A stretch of DNA of 64,000 bases, from NCBI GenBank assembly GCA_943789485.1, contig CALSUH010000005.1, forward strand, positions 186,001 through 250,000, written 5' to 3'. Shown here in pieces: positions 1 to 7,531 of the stretch (the stretch's first letter is position 1; the number at the start of each line of letters is the position of its first letter). A program made the position numbers and the translations under genes. The notes below the pieces were generated by a model. The model was not told the origin of the DNA. It saw only the letters and a list, made by a program, of their open reading frames with translations, and did not search any database. The DNA is from an uncultured Pseudomonadales bacterium (GTDB taxonomy: Bacteria; Pseudomonadota; Gammaproteobacteria; Pseudomonadales; Pseudohongiellaceae).

Positions 1-726
1 TACGAAGATAACGTGGATGCGGCCCGACAATTGGTTCTCGCACACCTGCGCTTCGTCGTGCACATGTCCAAAACATTTTCCGGTTATGGCCTATCTCAGG
101 CCGACCTGATCCAAGAAGGTAACGTTGGCCTGATGAAGGCTGTTAAGCGATTCAATCCAGAAGTGGGTGTTCGCCTCGTTTCCTTCGCCGTACATTGGAT
201 CAAAGCAGAGATGCATGAATACATCCTGCGCAACTGGCGCATTGTTAAAATCGCTACCACCAAAGCACAGCGCAAACTGTTCTTCAATCTGCGCAGCTCT
301 AAGAAACGTCTTGGTTGGTTGAACAACGAAGAAGCCGAAGCAATGGCACAAGACCTTGGTGTTGATGCCAAAGTCGTTAGGCAGATGGAGGGACGAATGG
401 CCTCCTATGACGCCGCCTTCGATGCCGATTCAGACAGCGACGATGAAGCAGCCTACAAAGCACCGGCTTACTACTTAGAAGATCAGGCGTCTGATCTGGC
501 TACCAATGTAGAAGAAGATGAGTGGGAAGAAGTAACGAACAACAGTCTCCACTCGGCCATGTCTGAGCTAGATGATCGCAGTAAAGACATCTTGAACAGC
601 CGCTGGTTGAGCGAGAACAAAGCTACGCTACATGAGTTAGCTGATCGCTACGGCATTTCTGCTGAACGCATTCGCCAACTCGAAAAAAATGCAATGAATA
701 AGATCAAAATAAAAATGGCAGCCTAA
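1..726 (+). CDS. rpoH: RNA polymerase heat-shock sigma factor RpoH (sigma-32), 5' end outside window
   Basis: Directs core RNA polymerase to heat-shock promoters. The open frame continues back to base 1 with no start, so the N-terminal ~45 residues of a ~285-residue protein lie outside. Visible: sigma region 2 ([20 protein letters not shown], then [20 protein letters not shown] and [13 protein letters not shown]), directly followed by the RpoH box QRKLFFNLR that separates sigma-32 from other sigma-70 proteins. The region 4.2 helix-turn-helix is at the end ([20 protein letters not shown]). An acidic linker ([10 protein letters not shown]) lies between the domains, as in other RpoH proteins. 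A strong terminator follows the stop codon. Identity is very secure. Confidence 0.97.
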   Translation, partial: YEDNVDAARQLVLAHLRFVVHMSKTFSGYGLSQADLIQEGNVGLMKAVKRFNPEVGVRLVSFAVHWIKAEMHEYILRNWRIVKIATTKAQRKLFFNLRSSKKRLGWLNNEEAEAMAQDLGVDAKVVRQMEGRMASYDAAFDADSDSDDEAAYKAPAYYLEDQASDLATNVEEDEWEEVTNNSLHSAMSELDDRSKDILNSRWLSENKATLHELADRYGISAERIRQLEKNAMNKIKIKMAA

Positions 727-738
727 GCAATGAACAGC

Positions 739-769
739 AAAAAGCCGCGAACTCTCGCGGCTTTTTTTT
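739..769 (+). terminator. Rho-independent terminator of rpoH
   Basis: Stem AAAGCCGCGA / TCGCGGCTTT with an ACTC loop, running into eight T residues, 13 bases after the rpoH stop. Textbook intrinsic terminator on the + strand. Confidence 0.93.
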
Positions 770-817
770 GACTTCAATTTGACCTGTTACCGATAGCATC
801 ACTGAGCGCGAACTACC

Positions 818-1201
818 ATGAACAAATTTATTATCATCTTAGCCGGCATTAATGGCTTCCTGGCCGTATCAATCGGTGCATTCGCAGCACATATGCTGCG
901 TGATAGACTTAGCCCAGAGTTACTCAATACATTTCAAACCGGCGTGCAATATCATATGTATCACGCACTCGGCCTGTTCGGCATCGGTTTGATGATGCTA
1001 AATTTCCCGGCATCGAACCTGCTACGCATCAGCGCCTACTTGATGATGGCTGGCATTGTTTTGTTTTCCGGCAGCCTGTATCTGCTAAGCATTACTGGAA
1101 TACGATGGCTCGGTGCGATCACCCCTTTGGGTGGACTCTGCTTCCTTACAGCATGGGCGCTCATAGTATGGTTCGCCACAAAACAACAATTCCCTAGCTA
1201 A
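818..1201 (+). CDS. DUF423 family small inner-membrane protein (YgdD-like)
   Basis: 127 residues, close to the ~130 of E. coli YgdD. Four hydrophobic segments can be picked out (about residues 5-25, 45-62, 70-92 and 98-120), so this is an integral membrane protein. The N-terminal pattern INGFLAVSIGAFAAHML followed by a YHMYHALGLF stretch is typical of DUF423. The function of the family is unknown. It sits alone between the rpoH terminator and trmB, with the upstream ATG only weakly matched to a ribosome binding site. Family assignment is from motif recognition; no function is inferred. Confidence 0.85.
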   Translation: MNKFIIILAGINGFLAVSIGAFAAHMLRDRLSPELLNTFQTGVQYHMYHALGLFGIGLMMLNFPASNLLRISAYLMMAGIVLFSGSLYLLSITGIRWLGAITPLGGLCFLTAWALIVWFATKQQFPS

Positions 1202-1247
1202 ACGTTACACCTGAAATACCAATCAATCGAAGAGTCGATACAACCAA

Positions 1248-1949
1248 GTGTCTAATTCAATACCCGATGAGAACAAGAGACCGATACGCAGCTATGTTAT
1301 TCGCTCCGGGCGGTTGACCGATTCCCAGCGTAAAGCAATAGAAAGCTACTGGGAAAGCTACGTCATCGAATTCAACAATGAATCTCTCGACCCAAATAAG
1401 TTGTTTGAAAGCCCGCAAAAACTAACGGTAGAAATTGGTTTTGGAATGGGAGACTCACTCCTGCAAATGGCGAAGCAGAGTCCTGATCAAAACTTTCTTG
1501 GAATCGAAGTGCATCAGCCCGGCGTCGGCAAGCTCCTCAATGGCATTGCCGAAAACAAACTCACTAATATCAAATTAGTCTGCCATGACGCCAGAGAAAT
1601 TCTCGAAATTGGGTTGCCCCATAATTGCATTGACAGACTATTACTGTTTTTCCCCGATCCTTGGCACAAGAAACGACACAATAAGCGACGCCTAGTGCAG
1701 CCAGAATTCATCGAGCTGCTGCTGAATAAATTGAATACGGCGGCGGAACTTCACTTCGCGACAGACTGGCAGGCCTATGCCGAACACATGATGGAAGTGC
1801 TGGAGGCAAACCCTTGCTTGGAAAACATGCAAGGTACGCAGAACTACTGGCCGGTGCCAGGTAGGCCCATTACAAAATTCGAAAAGCGAGGACAGCGCCT
1901 CGGTCATGGGGTGTGGGATCTCAGATTTCGGGCCAAAGTTTCAAGCTAG
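1248..1949 (+). CDS. trmB: tRNA (guanine-N7-)-methyltransferase TrmB
   Basis: Uses SAM to form m7G46 in the variable loop of tRNA. 233 residues, normal length. The SAM-binding motif I is VEIGFGMGDSLLQMA (about residues 61-75), the GIEVHQPGV motif follows, and the family signature LLFFPDPWHKKRHNKRR (about residues 133-149) is intact. The C-terminus TKFEKRGQRLGHGVWDL also fits TrmB. The start is a GTG; no ATG lies between it and the conserved Arg-Ser-Tyr-Val-x-Arg-x-Gly-Arg segment, so the GTG is favoured. It faces a convergent minus-strand metallopeptidase 21 bases downstream. Confidence 0.96.
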   Translation: MSNSIPDENKRPIRSYVIRSGRLTDSQRKAIESYWESYVIEFNNESLDPNKLFESPQKLTVEIGFGMGDSLLQMAKQSPDQNFLGIEVHQPGVGKLLNGIAENKLTNIKLVCHDAREILEIGLPHNCIDRLLLFFPDPWHKKRHNKRRLVQPEFIELLLNKLNTAAELHFATDWQAYAEHMMEVLEANPCLENMQGTQNYWPVPGRPITKFEKRGQRLGHGVWDLRFRAKVSS

Positions 1950-1970
1950 GGTTTCAATGAGAGGGATAAG

Positions 1971-2711
1971 CTAGAACCAAAGTCGGTGCTCATGCTCTTT
2001 AAGCCAATTGATGTAGTGGTCGCAATCAGGGCAAATAGACTCAACCCGATTCCAGAATCGCTGCGAGTGATCCATGTGCAACAGGTGACAAACCTCATGA
2101 GTGATCATGTAATCGATAATGCTGTAGGGCGCCAACATAATCATCCAATTGTACTGCAGCACTCCCGTTGACGTGCAATGCCCCCACTTGGACTTAGTCT
2201 TTCTGAGCTTGATTTCAGTAATCTTATGTTCGACGCCTAAATGGCGGGCCAAGCCTCGCGCTCTGGGCAAGATGTATTCACTCGCCTTATCGATTAGAAA
2301 GTCTTCTACCTGTATCTTCGCTTTGGCTGAGGTCAGCTGATGACCTTGAATAATAAAATCATCGCCAACTACCATTACTCTCTGCTTGCGCCCTTCCTTG
2401 AAGACGATTGTACGCTCACGGGCCCGATAGAAAATTTTAGCCCCTTTCTCGACCCGCAATGCCTGCTTCTCGCGCAGAGATTCTTCGCATAACCGGCCCT
2501 CTATCCACGCGTGGTTCGAGGTAATGAACTCCTCAACCTCCGCTTTAGTAGCACGCAGCGGGCAGCGCACGACTACTTTCTGCTGCTTGATATACAGAGC
2601 CAGCGTCTTCCGCTTACAGCGCACTATCTCGCATGCATACGGACGCTTCACAGCCTTGCTTGTGCCACCATAAATTAACGGAAGTATTTTTGCCTTGCTC
2701 ATTAGACTCAC
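1971..2711 (-). CDS. YgjP-like (DUF45/M48-type) zinc metallopeptidase-family protein
   Basis: 246 residues. The C-terminal half has the DUF45 arrangement: RKTKSKWGHCTSTGVLQYNW, then the zinc site HEVCHLLHMDH (HExxH, with the further His in LHMDHS) followed by FWNRVESICPDCDHYINWLKEH. Members of this family (E. coli YgjP) are predicted zinc hydrolases; the natural substrate is not established. The start shown is GTG with an AGTAGG-like ribosome binding site; an ATG three codons later (2702) is an alternative. It follows the methyltransferase at 2720-3274 by eight bases, so the two are probably co-transcribed. The family is secure, the function open. Confidence 0.88.
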   Translation of the reverse strand: MSLMSKAKILPLIYGGTSKAVKRPYACEIVRCKRKTLALYIKQQKVVVRCPLRATKAEVEEFITSNHAWIEGRLCEESLREKQALRVEKGAKIFYRARERTIVFKEGRKQRVMVVGDDFIIQGHQLTSAKAKIQVEDFLIDKASEYILPRARGLARHLGVEHKITEIKLRKTKSKWGHCTSTGVLQYNWMIMLAPYSIIDYMITHEVCHLLHMDHSQRFWNRVESICPDCDHYINWLKEHEHRLWF

Positions 2712-2719
2712 TATTTAGC

Positions 2720-3274
2720 CTACTTTCTGGCTATTAATCTTGCTATCGCTCGTTCTGGTTTCGAGACATCGCCTTCAAAACTCTCGATAAACTCCCACCC
2801 TGAAAAAGCTTCGGCCAATTCATCATGCCTCAAGAGAAAGTCTGGGTTACTAGGCCTACCGAAACGTTTCTGATTTACCGTAAACGTCTCATAGACAATC
2901 AATCCACCTGGTCGAATCGCCTCTTTAATAAAAGGAAAAAGCGGCCTGTGCAGATAGTTAAATACTATGACTGCATCGAAGCTTTTACCCGCTAAGGGAT
3001 TTCTGCCTGCACTCACTTCAGCCTCAAAATCTATCAACCAACATGCGCTTTTCTTCGCTCTAGTCCCTAGTGACTCGAGTGCGGGCTCTATGGTTTGTAG
3101 TTGGGCTTCATTATTATCTGCAAATAGTATCGGAACATTATGGCTAACTAAAAATAATCCGTTCCTTCCCTTGCCACAAGCGAGATCCAAGACGCCATTG
3201 CCGATTTGTAAATTATCGAACAAGCCATAATTATCTACAAGAAATGATGAAGCATTGGCATTTAAGTGAGACAT
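2720..3274 (-). CDS. Class I SAM-dependent methyltransferase (TehB-like)
   Basis: 184 residues. The Rossmann motif I is VLDLACGKGRNGLFL (about residues 28-42), with an acidic residue ending strand 2 (LFADNNEAQ), FDAVIVFNYLHRPL as motif IV/V, and IRPGGLIVYETF after it. This layout resembles the small TehB/UbiE-like methyltransferases, but nothing shows the substrate. Only eight bases separate it from the YgjP-like gene downstream on the same strand, suggesting a two-gene operon. The true acceptor (small molecule, tellurite-type substrate or macromolecule) cannot be told from sequence. Confidence 0.85.
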   Translation of the reverse strand: MSHLNANASSFLVDNYGLFDNLQIGNGVLDLACGKGRNGLFLVSHNVPILFADNNEAQLQTIEPALESLGTRAKKSACWLIDFEAEVSAGRNPLAGKSFDAVIVFNYLHRPLFPFIKEAIRPGGLIVYETFTVNQKRFGRPSNPDFLLRHDELAEAFSGWEFIESFEGDVSKPERAIARLIARK

Positions 3275-3450
3275 GGATAACAGGATAATGCACTGGTTAG
3301 GAAGAGATAGACAGCTAGAATGAAAAGCGTCTCAAATTCTATTCGAGTTACGGCCAAGGGCTGGGTAGAATACGCTCTAAGTCTTCTTAACAAGGCGAGT
3401 CAGGCAATCGGATCCAATTCTCAAATAGGCAGCTCACTAAGTAACTAGCA

Positions 3451-4191
3451 ATGACGATACCCCCCCAGAACAAAGATCGAATATTCGCAAAGACGAAGCT
3501 ACCCGGTGACTTCGTTTTCGACGAAAATGTTGCCTCAGTGTTCGAAGATATGATCAATCGATCGGTTCCAGGCTATAGCACGATCATAGCCATGATTGGT
3601 GTGTTGGCAGAGAAGTATTGTCAGGAACAGAGTCGAATCTATGACTTAGGCTGCAGCTTAGGAGGCGCCACTCTCGCCGCCGTGGATCGAGTTGAGTGTC
3701 AGGACTTCTCCACAATAGCGATCGACAACTCGGCTGCCATGATCGACCGGCTGCAAATCAAGTTAAGGAATTTGCCACGATTCGCTAGTAAGATTGAGTG
3801 TCGGTGTGAAGACCTGTGTGGCTCAGAGATAGCGAATGCCTCCGTCGTAATATTGAATTTTACTCTTCAGTTCATCCCTCTTGCCGAACGAGTTCCCTTG
3901 CTAAGAAAAATTTACGCAGGAATGAAGCCGGGCGGTGTCTTGATCATCTCAGAGAAGATTATCTTTCCCGATGAGAAGCTCAATCAATTGTTTATTGAGA
4001 TGTACCACAGTTTTAAAGAAAATAGGGGCTATAGCAAATTAGAAATAAGTCAGAAGAGGACTGCATTAGAGAAGGTCTTACTCCCAGAGACCCTAGACTT
4101 ACATCGAGACCGCCTACAGAAAATTGGCTTTCAATCCGTCGATGTCTGGTTCCAGTGTTTTAACTTTGCCTCCATGGTTGCCTTTAAGTAA
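3451..4191 (+). CDS. cmoA: Carboxy-S-adenosyl-L-methionine synthase CmoA
   Basis: Makes carboxy-SAM from SAM and prephenate, the donor used by CmoB for cmo5U34 modification of tRNA. 246 residues against 247 in E. coli. The N-terminus (DRIFAKTKLPGDFVFDENVASVFEDM) and the loop FEDMINRSVPGYSTI are family-specific; SAM motif I is IYDLGCSLGGATLAA (about residues 64-78); VVILNFTLQFI and MKPGGVLIISEKI follow. cmoB is next on the same strand but 256 bases away, across a hairpin-rich spacer, instead of the near-contiguous arrangement usual for the pair. Identity is secure. Confidence 0.96.
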   Translation: MTIPPQNKDRIFAKTKLPGDFVFDENVASVFEDMINRSVPGYSTIIAMIGVLAEKYCQEQSRIYDLGCSLGGATLAAVDRVECQDFSTIAIDNSAAMIDRLQIKLRNLPRFASKIECRCEDLCGSEIANASVVILNFTLQFIPLAERVPLLRKIYAGMKPGGVLIISEKIIFPDEKLNQLFIEMYHSFKENRGYSKLEISQKRTALEKVLLPETLDLHRDRLQKIGFQSVDVWFQCFNFASMVAFK

Positions 4192-4299
4192 TCGGTCCTG
4201 AAAAATGCATCACGATATGGATTTCAATCACTTGCCTTCAACTGTCACTAAAGGGCCGACCAGAAAACCGCCGCTTCAAGCATTTTTCTAGTCAACTAC

Positions 4300-4319
4300 G
4301 TTGCACACAGATGTGCAAC
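4300..4319 (+). other. Hairpin 1 in cmoA-cmoB spacer
   Basis: Perfect 8-base inverted repeat GTTGCACA / TGTGCAAC with a four-base loop (CAGA). No T-tract follows. It is the first of four successive hairpins between cmoA and cmoB. Confidence 0.7.
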
Positions 4320-4340
4320 CATTGCCCGTTAAGGGCAATG
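4320..4340 (+). other. Hairpin 2 in cmoA-cmoB spacer
   Basis: Perfect 8-base inverted repeat CATTGCCC / GGGCAATG with loop GTTAA, starting directly where hairpin 1 ends. A smaller third hairpin (CGCCA-GTTTT-TGGCG) lies at 4376-4390. Confidence 0.7.
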
Positions 4341-4396
4341 CAAGTTTGCCAAAAGAAAGTACAATGACATTTCTACGCCAGTTTTTGGCGCCCGAT

Positions 4397-4430
4397 GTAA
4401 TAAAAAAGTCAGGACTGACTTTTTTATTAT
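4397..4430 (+). terminator. Long A/T-flanked palindrome ahead of cmoB, terminator- or attenuator-like
   Basis: Arms of 15 bases around a two-base centre (4413-4414): A-rich left arm ending in AAAAAAGTCAG and right arm CTGACTTTTTT. Folded as RNA it gives a 14-base-pair stem with loop GGAC, and the T-run could act as a terminator on either strand. It ends only 18 bases before the cmoB ATG, so it would lie in the cmoB leader. The core has few G-C pairs, so efficiency as a terminator is uncertain; an operator or translation-control role is also possible. Confidence 0.6.
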
Positions 4431-4447
4431 CGAAAGAATAACGCCCT

Positions 4448-5407
4448 ATGAATCTAAAGCCTCTACAAAAACTGATTGATGGGTCGCCGCTGGAGCCATT
4501 GCTTCCCTTCACGAACGATGAATTCTTGCAGCAAATTCGCCACGGCGATTTCCCGAAATGGCGTAAGTTGCTATCCCAGCTGCCCCAGATCCAACCCAGT
4601 TCGGTGGACTTTAGCAGCAAGGTTAGAATCGGCAGCGCCAATGATAGTGATCCTCAGACTCTTGCTCAACTGCGAAAGCAACTTCTGGAATTTATACCTT
4701 GGCGCAAGGGGCCGTTCGAGCTATTCGGCATAGACATGGAAACGGAGTGGCAATCCAACCTGAAATGGGACCGCCTAGTTAAAAAAATTTCACCGCTAGA
4801 GTCCCGTCGCGTGCTCGACGTCGGCAGCGGCAACGGCTACTACGGATTTCGTATGTTAGAGGAAGGCGCCGAGATGGTGCTCGGAATCGATCCACATCTC
4901 GCCTATATTGCGCAATTTTGGCTACTAAAACATTTTGCAGCCGAGTCTCCAGTATTTTTGCTGCCCCTTACTCTGGAACAGGTACCACCCTCACTAAACT
5001 ACTTTGATACTGTGTTCTCAATGGGGGTGATCTATCACCGGCGCTCACCGATCGACCATATTTTGCAATTGAAGAGCTGCCTACGTCCGGGAGGCGAACT
5101 GGTTATTGAATCGATCTGTGTCGATGGCGAGGCAGGTTACAGCCTAACGCCCGAGAAGAAATATGCGCGCATGGGCAACGTCTGGTTCGTCCCAAGTATC
5201 CCCACCCTAGTCCAATGGCTCTCTCGCTGCGGGATGGAACAAATCTCGGTTATCGATGAATCGACTACAACTCTAGATGAACAACGTAAAACCGAGTGGA
5301 TGCCCTTTGACTCTCTAGAAGATGCACTAGATGTAAATGACTCTCATCTCACGATAGAGGGCCTTCCTGCTCCGAAGCGCGTGGTAGTAAAAGCAATTCG
5401 CCCTTAG
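4448..5407 (+). CDS. cmoB: tRNA U34 carboxymethyltransferase CmoB
   Basis: Transfers the carboxymethyl group of carboxy-SAM to 5-hydroxyuridine at tRNA position 34, giving cmo5U and extending codon reading. 319 residues against 323 in E. coli. The N-terminal domain contains RKGPFELFGIDMETEWQSNL; the Rossmann motif RVLDVGSGNGYYGFRML is at about residues 119-135; FSMGVIYHRRSPIDH and LRPGGELVIESICVDG are family-specific. The leader carries the hairpin cluster described above, so expression apart from cmoA, or attenuation, is plausible. The ribosome binding site is weak (AAAGAA). Confidence 0.96.
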   Translation: MNLKPLQKLIDGSPLEPLLPFTNDEFLQQIRHGDFPKWRKLLSQLPQIQPSSVDFSSKVRIGSANDSDPQTLAQLRKQLLEFIPWRKGPFELFGIDMETEWQSNLKWDRLVKKISPLESRRVLDVGSGNGYYGFRMLEEGAEMVLGIDPHLAYIAQFWLLKHFAAESPVFLLPLTLEQVPPSLNYFDTVFSMGVIYHRRSPIDHILQLKSCLRPGGELVIESICVDGEAGYSLTPEKKYARMGNVWFVPSIPTLVQWLSRCGMEQISVIDESTTTLDEQRKTEWMPFDSLEDALDVNDSHLTIEGLPAPKRVVVKAIRP

Positions 5408-5723
5408 TGCAATCTTTTTAGCTAAGATCTTCCAACTTATCTAACCTCTAACAGCTATCATGTCGTTTCTAATTCTGATTTAAATAGTCAACTATTCTAA
5501 AGCTCATACAAAAGGGGTCAGGAAGCGTTTTTTCTTGGAACAATTAGTAAAAAACATTGCTTTTACAGTGACACATTCTCAAGGCCATCTCTTCATATTT
5601 CTACTTAAGCGAATTTACAACCCTTCAAGCTCAACACTATTGACGCGCTAGGGCATTTACGTTAACACTACCCCATAGAGGGTCAGCTCTAACTCTATCC
5701 CTGACAATAAAGAGAACAATAAG
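5408..5723 (+). other. 316-base A/T-rich spacer before the RAYT gene, with REP-like motifs
   Basis: No gene is visible. It contains a GGGGTCAGG motif at 5514-5522 followed by AAGCGTTTTTT, an AGAGGGTCAGCTCT motif at 5677-5690, and ATCCCTGACA just before the downstream gene. GGGTCA-type motifs of this kind commonly flank REP-associated transposase genes. The rest looks like ordinary A/T-rich spacer, and I see no clear promoter. Confidence 0.5.
5514..5522 (+). repeat. REP-like GGGTCAG motif, left flank of RAYT
   Basis: GGGGTCAGG, repeated partly as GGGTCAG at 5680-5686 and in inverted form as TGACCC at 6690-6695, where it overlaps the TGA stop codon of the transposase-like gene. The inverted arrangement around the gene fits the REP-RAYT organisation, but the motif is short and a genome-wide count is needed. 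Confidence 0.4.
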
Positions 5724-6692
5724 ATGGCCAGACCACTAAGAATTGAATATCCCGATGCGATGTATCACGTATCCAATCGCGGCCTCGACAAACAGCGCGT
5801 TTTTCCTTCGACGAAGTACTATGAAGCTTTCCTTGGAGGTTTAGGCGAAACCTGTTCTCGGCTCAATGTAGAAGTACATGCCTACTGCCTACTTAAGGAC
5901 GGTTATCATCTTGTTGTGAAGACTCCAGAGGCGAATCTTAGTCGCTTCATGCGTCAGGTCGACGGCCTATACACTCAACAGTATCAAAAAATGAAGGGTA
6001 GTGACGGGTCGCTTTTCAGAGGCCGTTACAAAGCCGTGCTAGTTCAAGCCGAGAAATATCTACTACCACTATCGAGCTTTATACATACGCGGGTGAAGGC
6101 CTCTGAACTGAATAGCTATCCCTGGTCCAGCTATACTAATTTCACCCGCAAAGCGAAACCACCGATTTGGTTCAATAGAGACGAAACGCTTAAACAGCTG
6201 CACACTGCCGCGGCGAAGCGGCCCATTGCTTACAAGAAATTTATTGCCCAAGGAGTATCGGAAGAACTAGCGTATTTTTACGGCAAAAAGAATCTGTCTT
6301 CCCTGCTTGGCGATGACAAATTCCGTAAGGCGGCGCAGAAGAAGAAATCTGCCACCACCGCTCGCGGCGTTTCCCGTGGTGCAAATGCTAAGTGGAGGCC
6401 TTCTTGCCGGCAGATCATAAGCGCGGTGGCTAAAGAATTTAAAGTTTCTGAGACGAGTATCTATAAAGCCGCTCGAGGCCCAGGCTCAAAAAACGTGCCT
6501 CGATGGGTAGCCATGTATCTGTGTCAAGAGCTCTCCGCTGTAACTCTGCAATCAATCGCCAAACTGTTCAAACTGAAGCGCTATGGCACTGTTTCAACGA
6601 CGGTGGGAAAACTAAAAAAAGAGTTTGCTGAAGACAAGACATTGGTTGCCCGCGCGGAGAAGCTGACAAAGCGGTTGAGTAAAGGAAAATGA
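5724..6692 (+). CDS. REP-associated tyrosine transposase-like protein (RAYT, Y1/IS200-type) with degenerate HUH motif
   Basis: 322 residues. The N-terminus MARPLRIEYPDAMYHVSNRG is the standard opening of the REP-associated Y1 transposase family, and LFRGRYKAVLV and YPWSSY are also present. The presumed nucleophile Tyr83 (in GLYTQQY) is kept. The metal-binding motif normally reads N-H-Y-H-L; here residues 59-63 are D-G-Y-H-L, so the first His of HUH is a Gly and the preceding Asn an Asp. The segment after YLLPLSSFIH is also shorter than usual. The C-terminal ~110 residues (CRQIISAVAKEFKVSETSIY onward) resemble the DnaA C-terminal DNA-binding fold often attached to this family. It is likely inactive for cleavage or repurposed for DNA binding. 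It stands alone, flanked by REP-like motifs. Confidence 0.85.
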   Translation: MARPLRIEYPDAMYHVSNRGLDKQRVFPSTKYYEAFLGGLGETCSRLNVEVHAYCLLKDGYHLVVKTPEANLSRFMRQVDGLYTQQYQKMKGSDGSLFRGRYKAVLVQAEKYLLPLSSFIHTRVKASELNSYPWSSYTNFTRKAKPPIWFNRDETLKQLHTAAAKRPIAYKKFIAQGVSEELAYFYGKKNLSSLLGDDKFRKAAQKKKSATTARGVSRGANAKWRPSCRQIISAVAKEFKVSETSIYKAARGPGSKNVPRWVAMYLCQELSAVTLQSIAKLFKLKRYGTVSTTVGKLKKEFAEDKTLVARAEKLTKRLSKGK

Positions 6693-6809
6693 CCCTGAAA
6701 GATGTGCTGAAGCTAAGACGATTCCCTCCTGCGCGATAAGCCTTTAGTTCAGTAGACTTCATTGCGCACATAGCAGTGATTCTCTGATTCAAAATCACGC
6801 AGGCAACAA

Positions 6810-6843
6810 AAAGCCGGACTTTTCAGAAGAAAATTCCGGCTTT
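6810..6843 (-). terminator. Terminator-like hairpin between RAYT and rpmG
   Basis: Stem AAAGCCGGA / TCCGGCTTT with a 16-base loop. The A-tract on one side and T-tract on the other let it serve either strand; it lies 38 bases past the rpmG stop (minus strand) and ~120 bases past the RAYT stop (plus strand). Confidence 0.7.
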
Positions 6844-6881
6844 ACCGATTCTGGGAATAGAAAATCTATCCCAAAAGGGTC

Positions 6882-7037
6882 TTACTTGATTTTGGCTTCT
6901 TTGTAGACCACGTGCTTACGAACAACTGGGTCAAATTTCTTGATTTCCATCTTGTCCGGCATAGTTCGCTTGTTCTTATCAGTGGTGTAGTAGTGACCAG
7001 TCTTGGCACTTGAAACCAGCTTAATCTTATCTCTCAT
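6882..7037 (-). CDS. rpmG: 50S ribosomal protein L33
   Basis: A 51-residue basic protein read from the ATG at 7037 to the TAA at 6882: it begins [19 protein letters not shown] and ends [10 protein letters not shown]. This is the bacterial L33 pattern (intact KLVSSA-TGHYYTT-KNKR core) without the zinc-binding cysteines, as in E. coli. It is 39 bases downstream of rpmB on the same strand and is clearly co-transcribed with it, as in most gammaproteobacteria. Confidence 0.95.
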   Translation of the reverse strand: MRDKIKLVSSAKTGHYYTTDKNKRTMPDKMEIKKFDPVVRKHVVYKEAKIK

Positions 7038-7076
7038 AATCGTTGCCTATTTATTGCAAGCTCGGCGCTGACGCGT

Positions 7077-7313
7077 TTATACGCGAGCGCCATTGTTTCG
7101 AATATCCGCTAGTACTGCGTCTATACCGTTCTTATCGATGATCCGCATACCCTTGGTCGATAAGCGCAGCTTAACAAAGCGCTTTTCAGACTCTACCCAA
7201 AAGCGATGAGAATGGATATTTGGCAAAAATCGACGCCGTGTTTTGTTCATTGCGTGGGAAACGTTGTTTCCTGTCACTGGTTTCTTACCAGTCACCATAC
7301 AGACCCTGGACAT
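7077..7313 (-). CDS. rpmB: 50S ribosomal protein L28
   Basis: 78 residues, the same length as E. coli L28. The N-terminus [20 protein letters not shown] and the following [20 protein letters not shown] are diagnostic. It is the first gene of rpmB-rpmG; a well-formed sigma-70-like promoter lies about 100 bases upstream. In many relatives radC sits just upstream on the same strand, as here. Confidence 0.97.
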   Translation of the reverse strand: MSRVCMVTGKKPVTGNNVSHAMNKTRRRFLPNIHSHRFWVESEKRFVKLRLSTKGMRIIDKNGIDAVLADIRNNGARV

Positions 7314-7409
7314 TTTGCTGCCTCGTTTCAGTTAACTAATTAGCTGTCTTGTTTGGCTATTTCTTGAACCTAGGCTCAACAGAGAACCAGGCACAAAAAA
7401 CAGCTGCGT

Positions 7410-7438
7410 TTTATACCAGAACGATCTGCCAATAGCAA
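7410..7438 (-). promoter_or_regulatory. Predicted sigma-70 promoter of rpmB-rpmG
   Basis: On the minus strand TTGCTA (-35, 7438-7433) and TATAAA (-10, 7415-7410) are separated by exactly 17 bases, about 95 bases before the rpmB start. Both hexamers match the sigma-70 consensus well. Predicted from sequence only. Confidence 0.6.
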
Positions 7439-7531
7439 GATAATGAGAATCCCGGCCTGCTAACGCTCGCCGAACTTCGGATTCAGGGCAGGGCCATCTA
7501 GCAGCATAATCAGCACCTAGGGGCGATCCCC

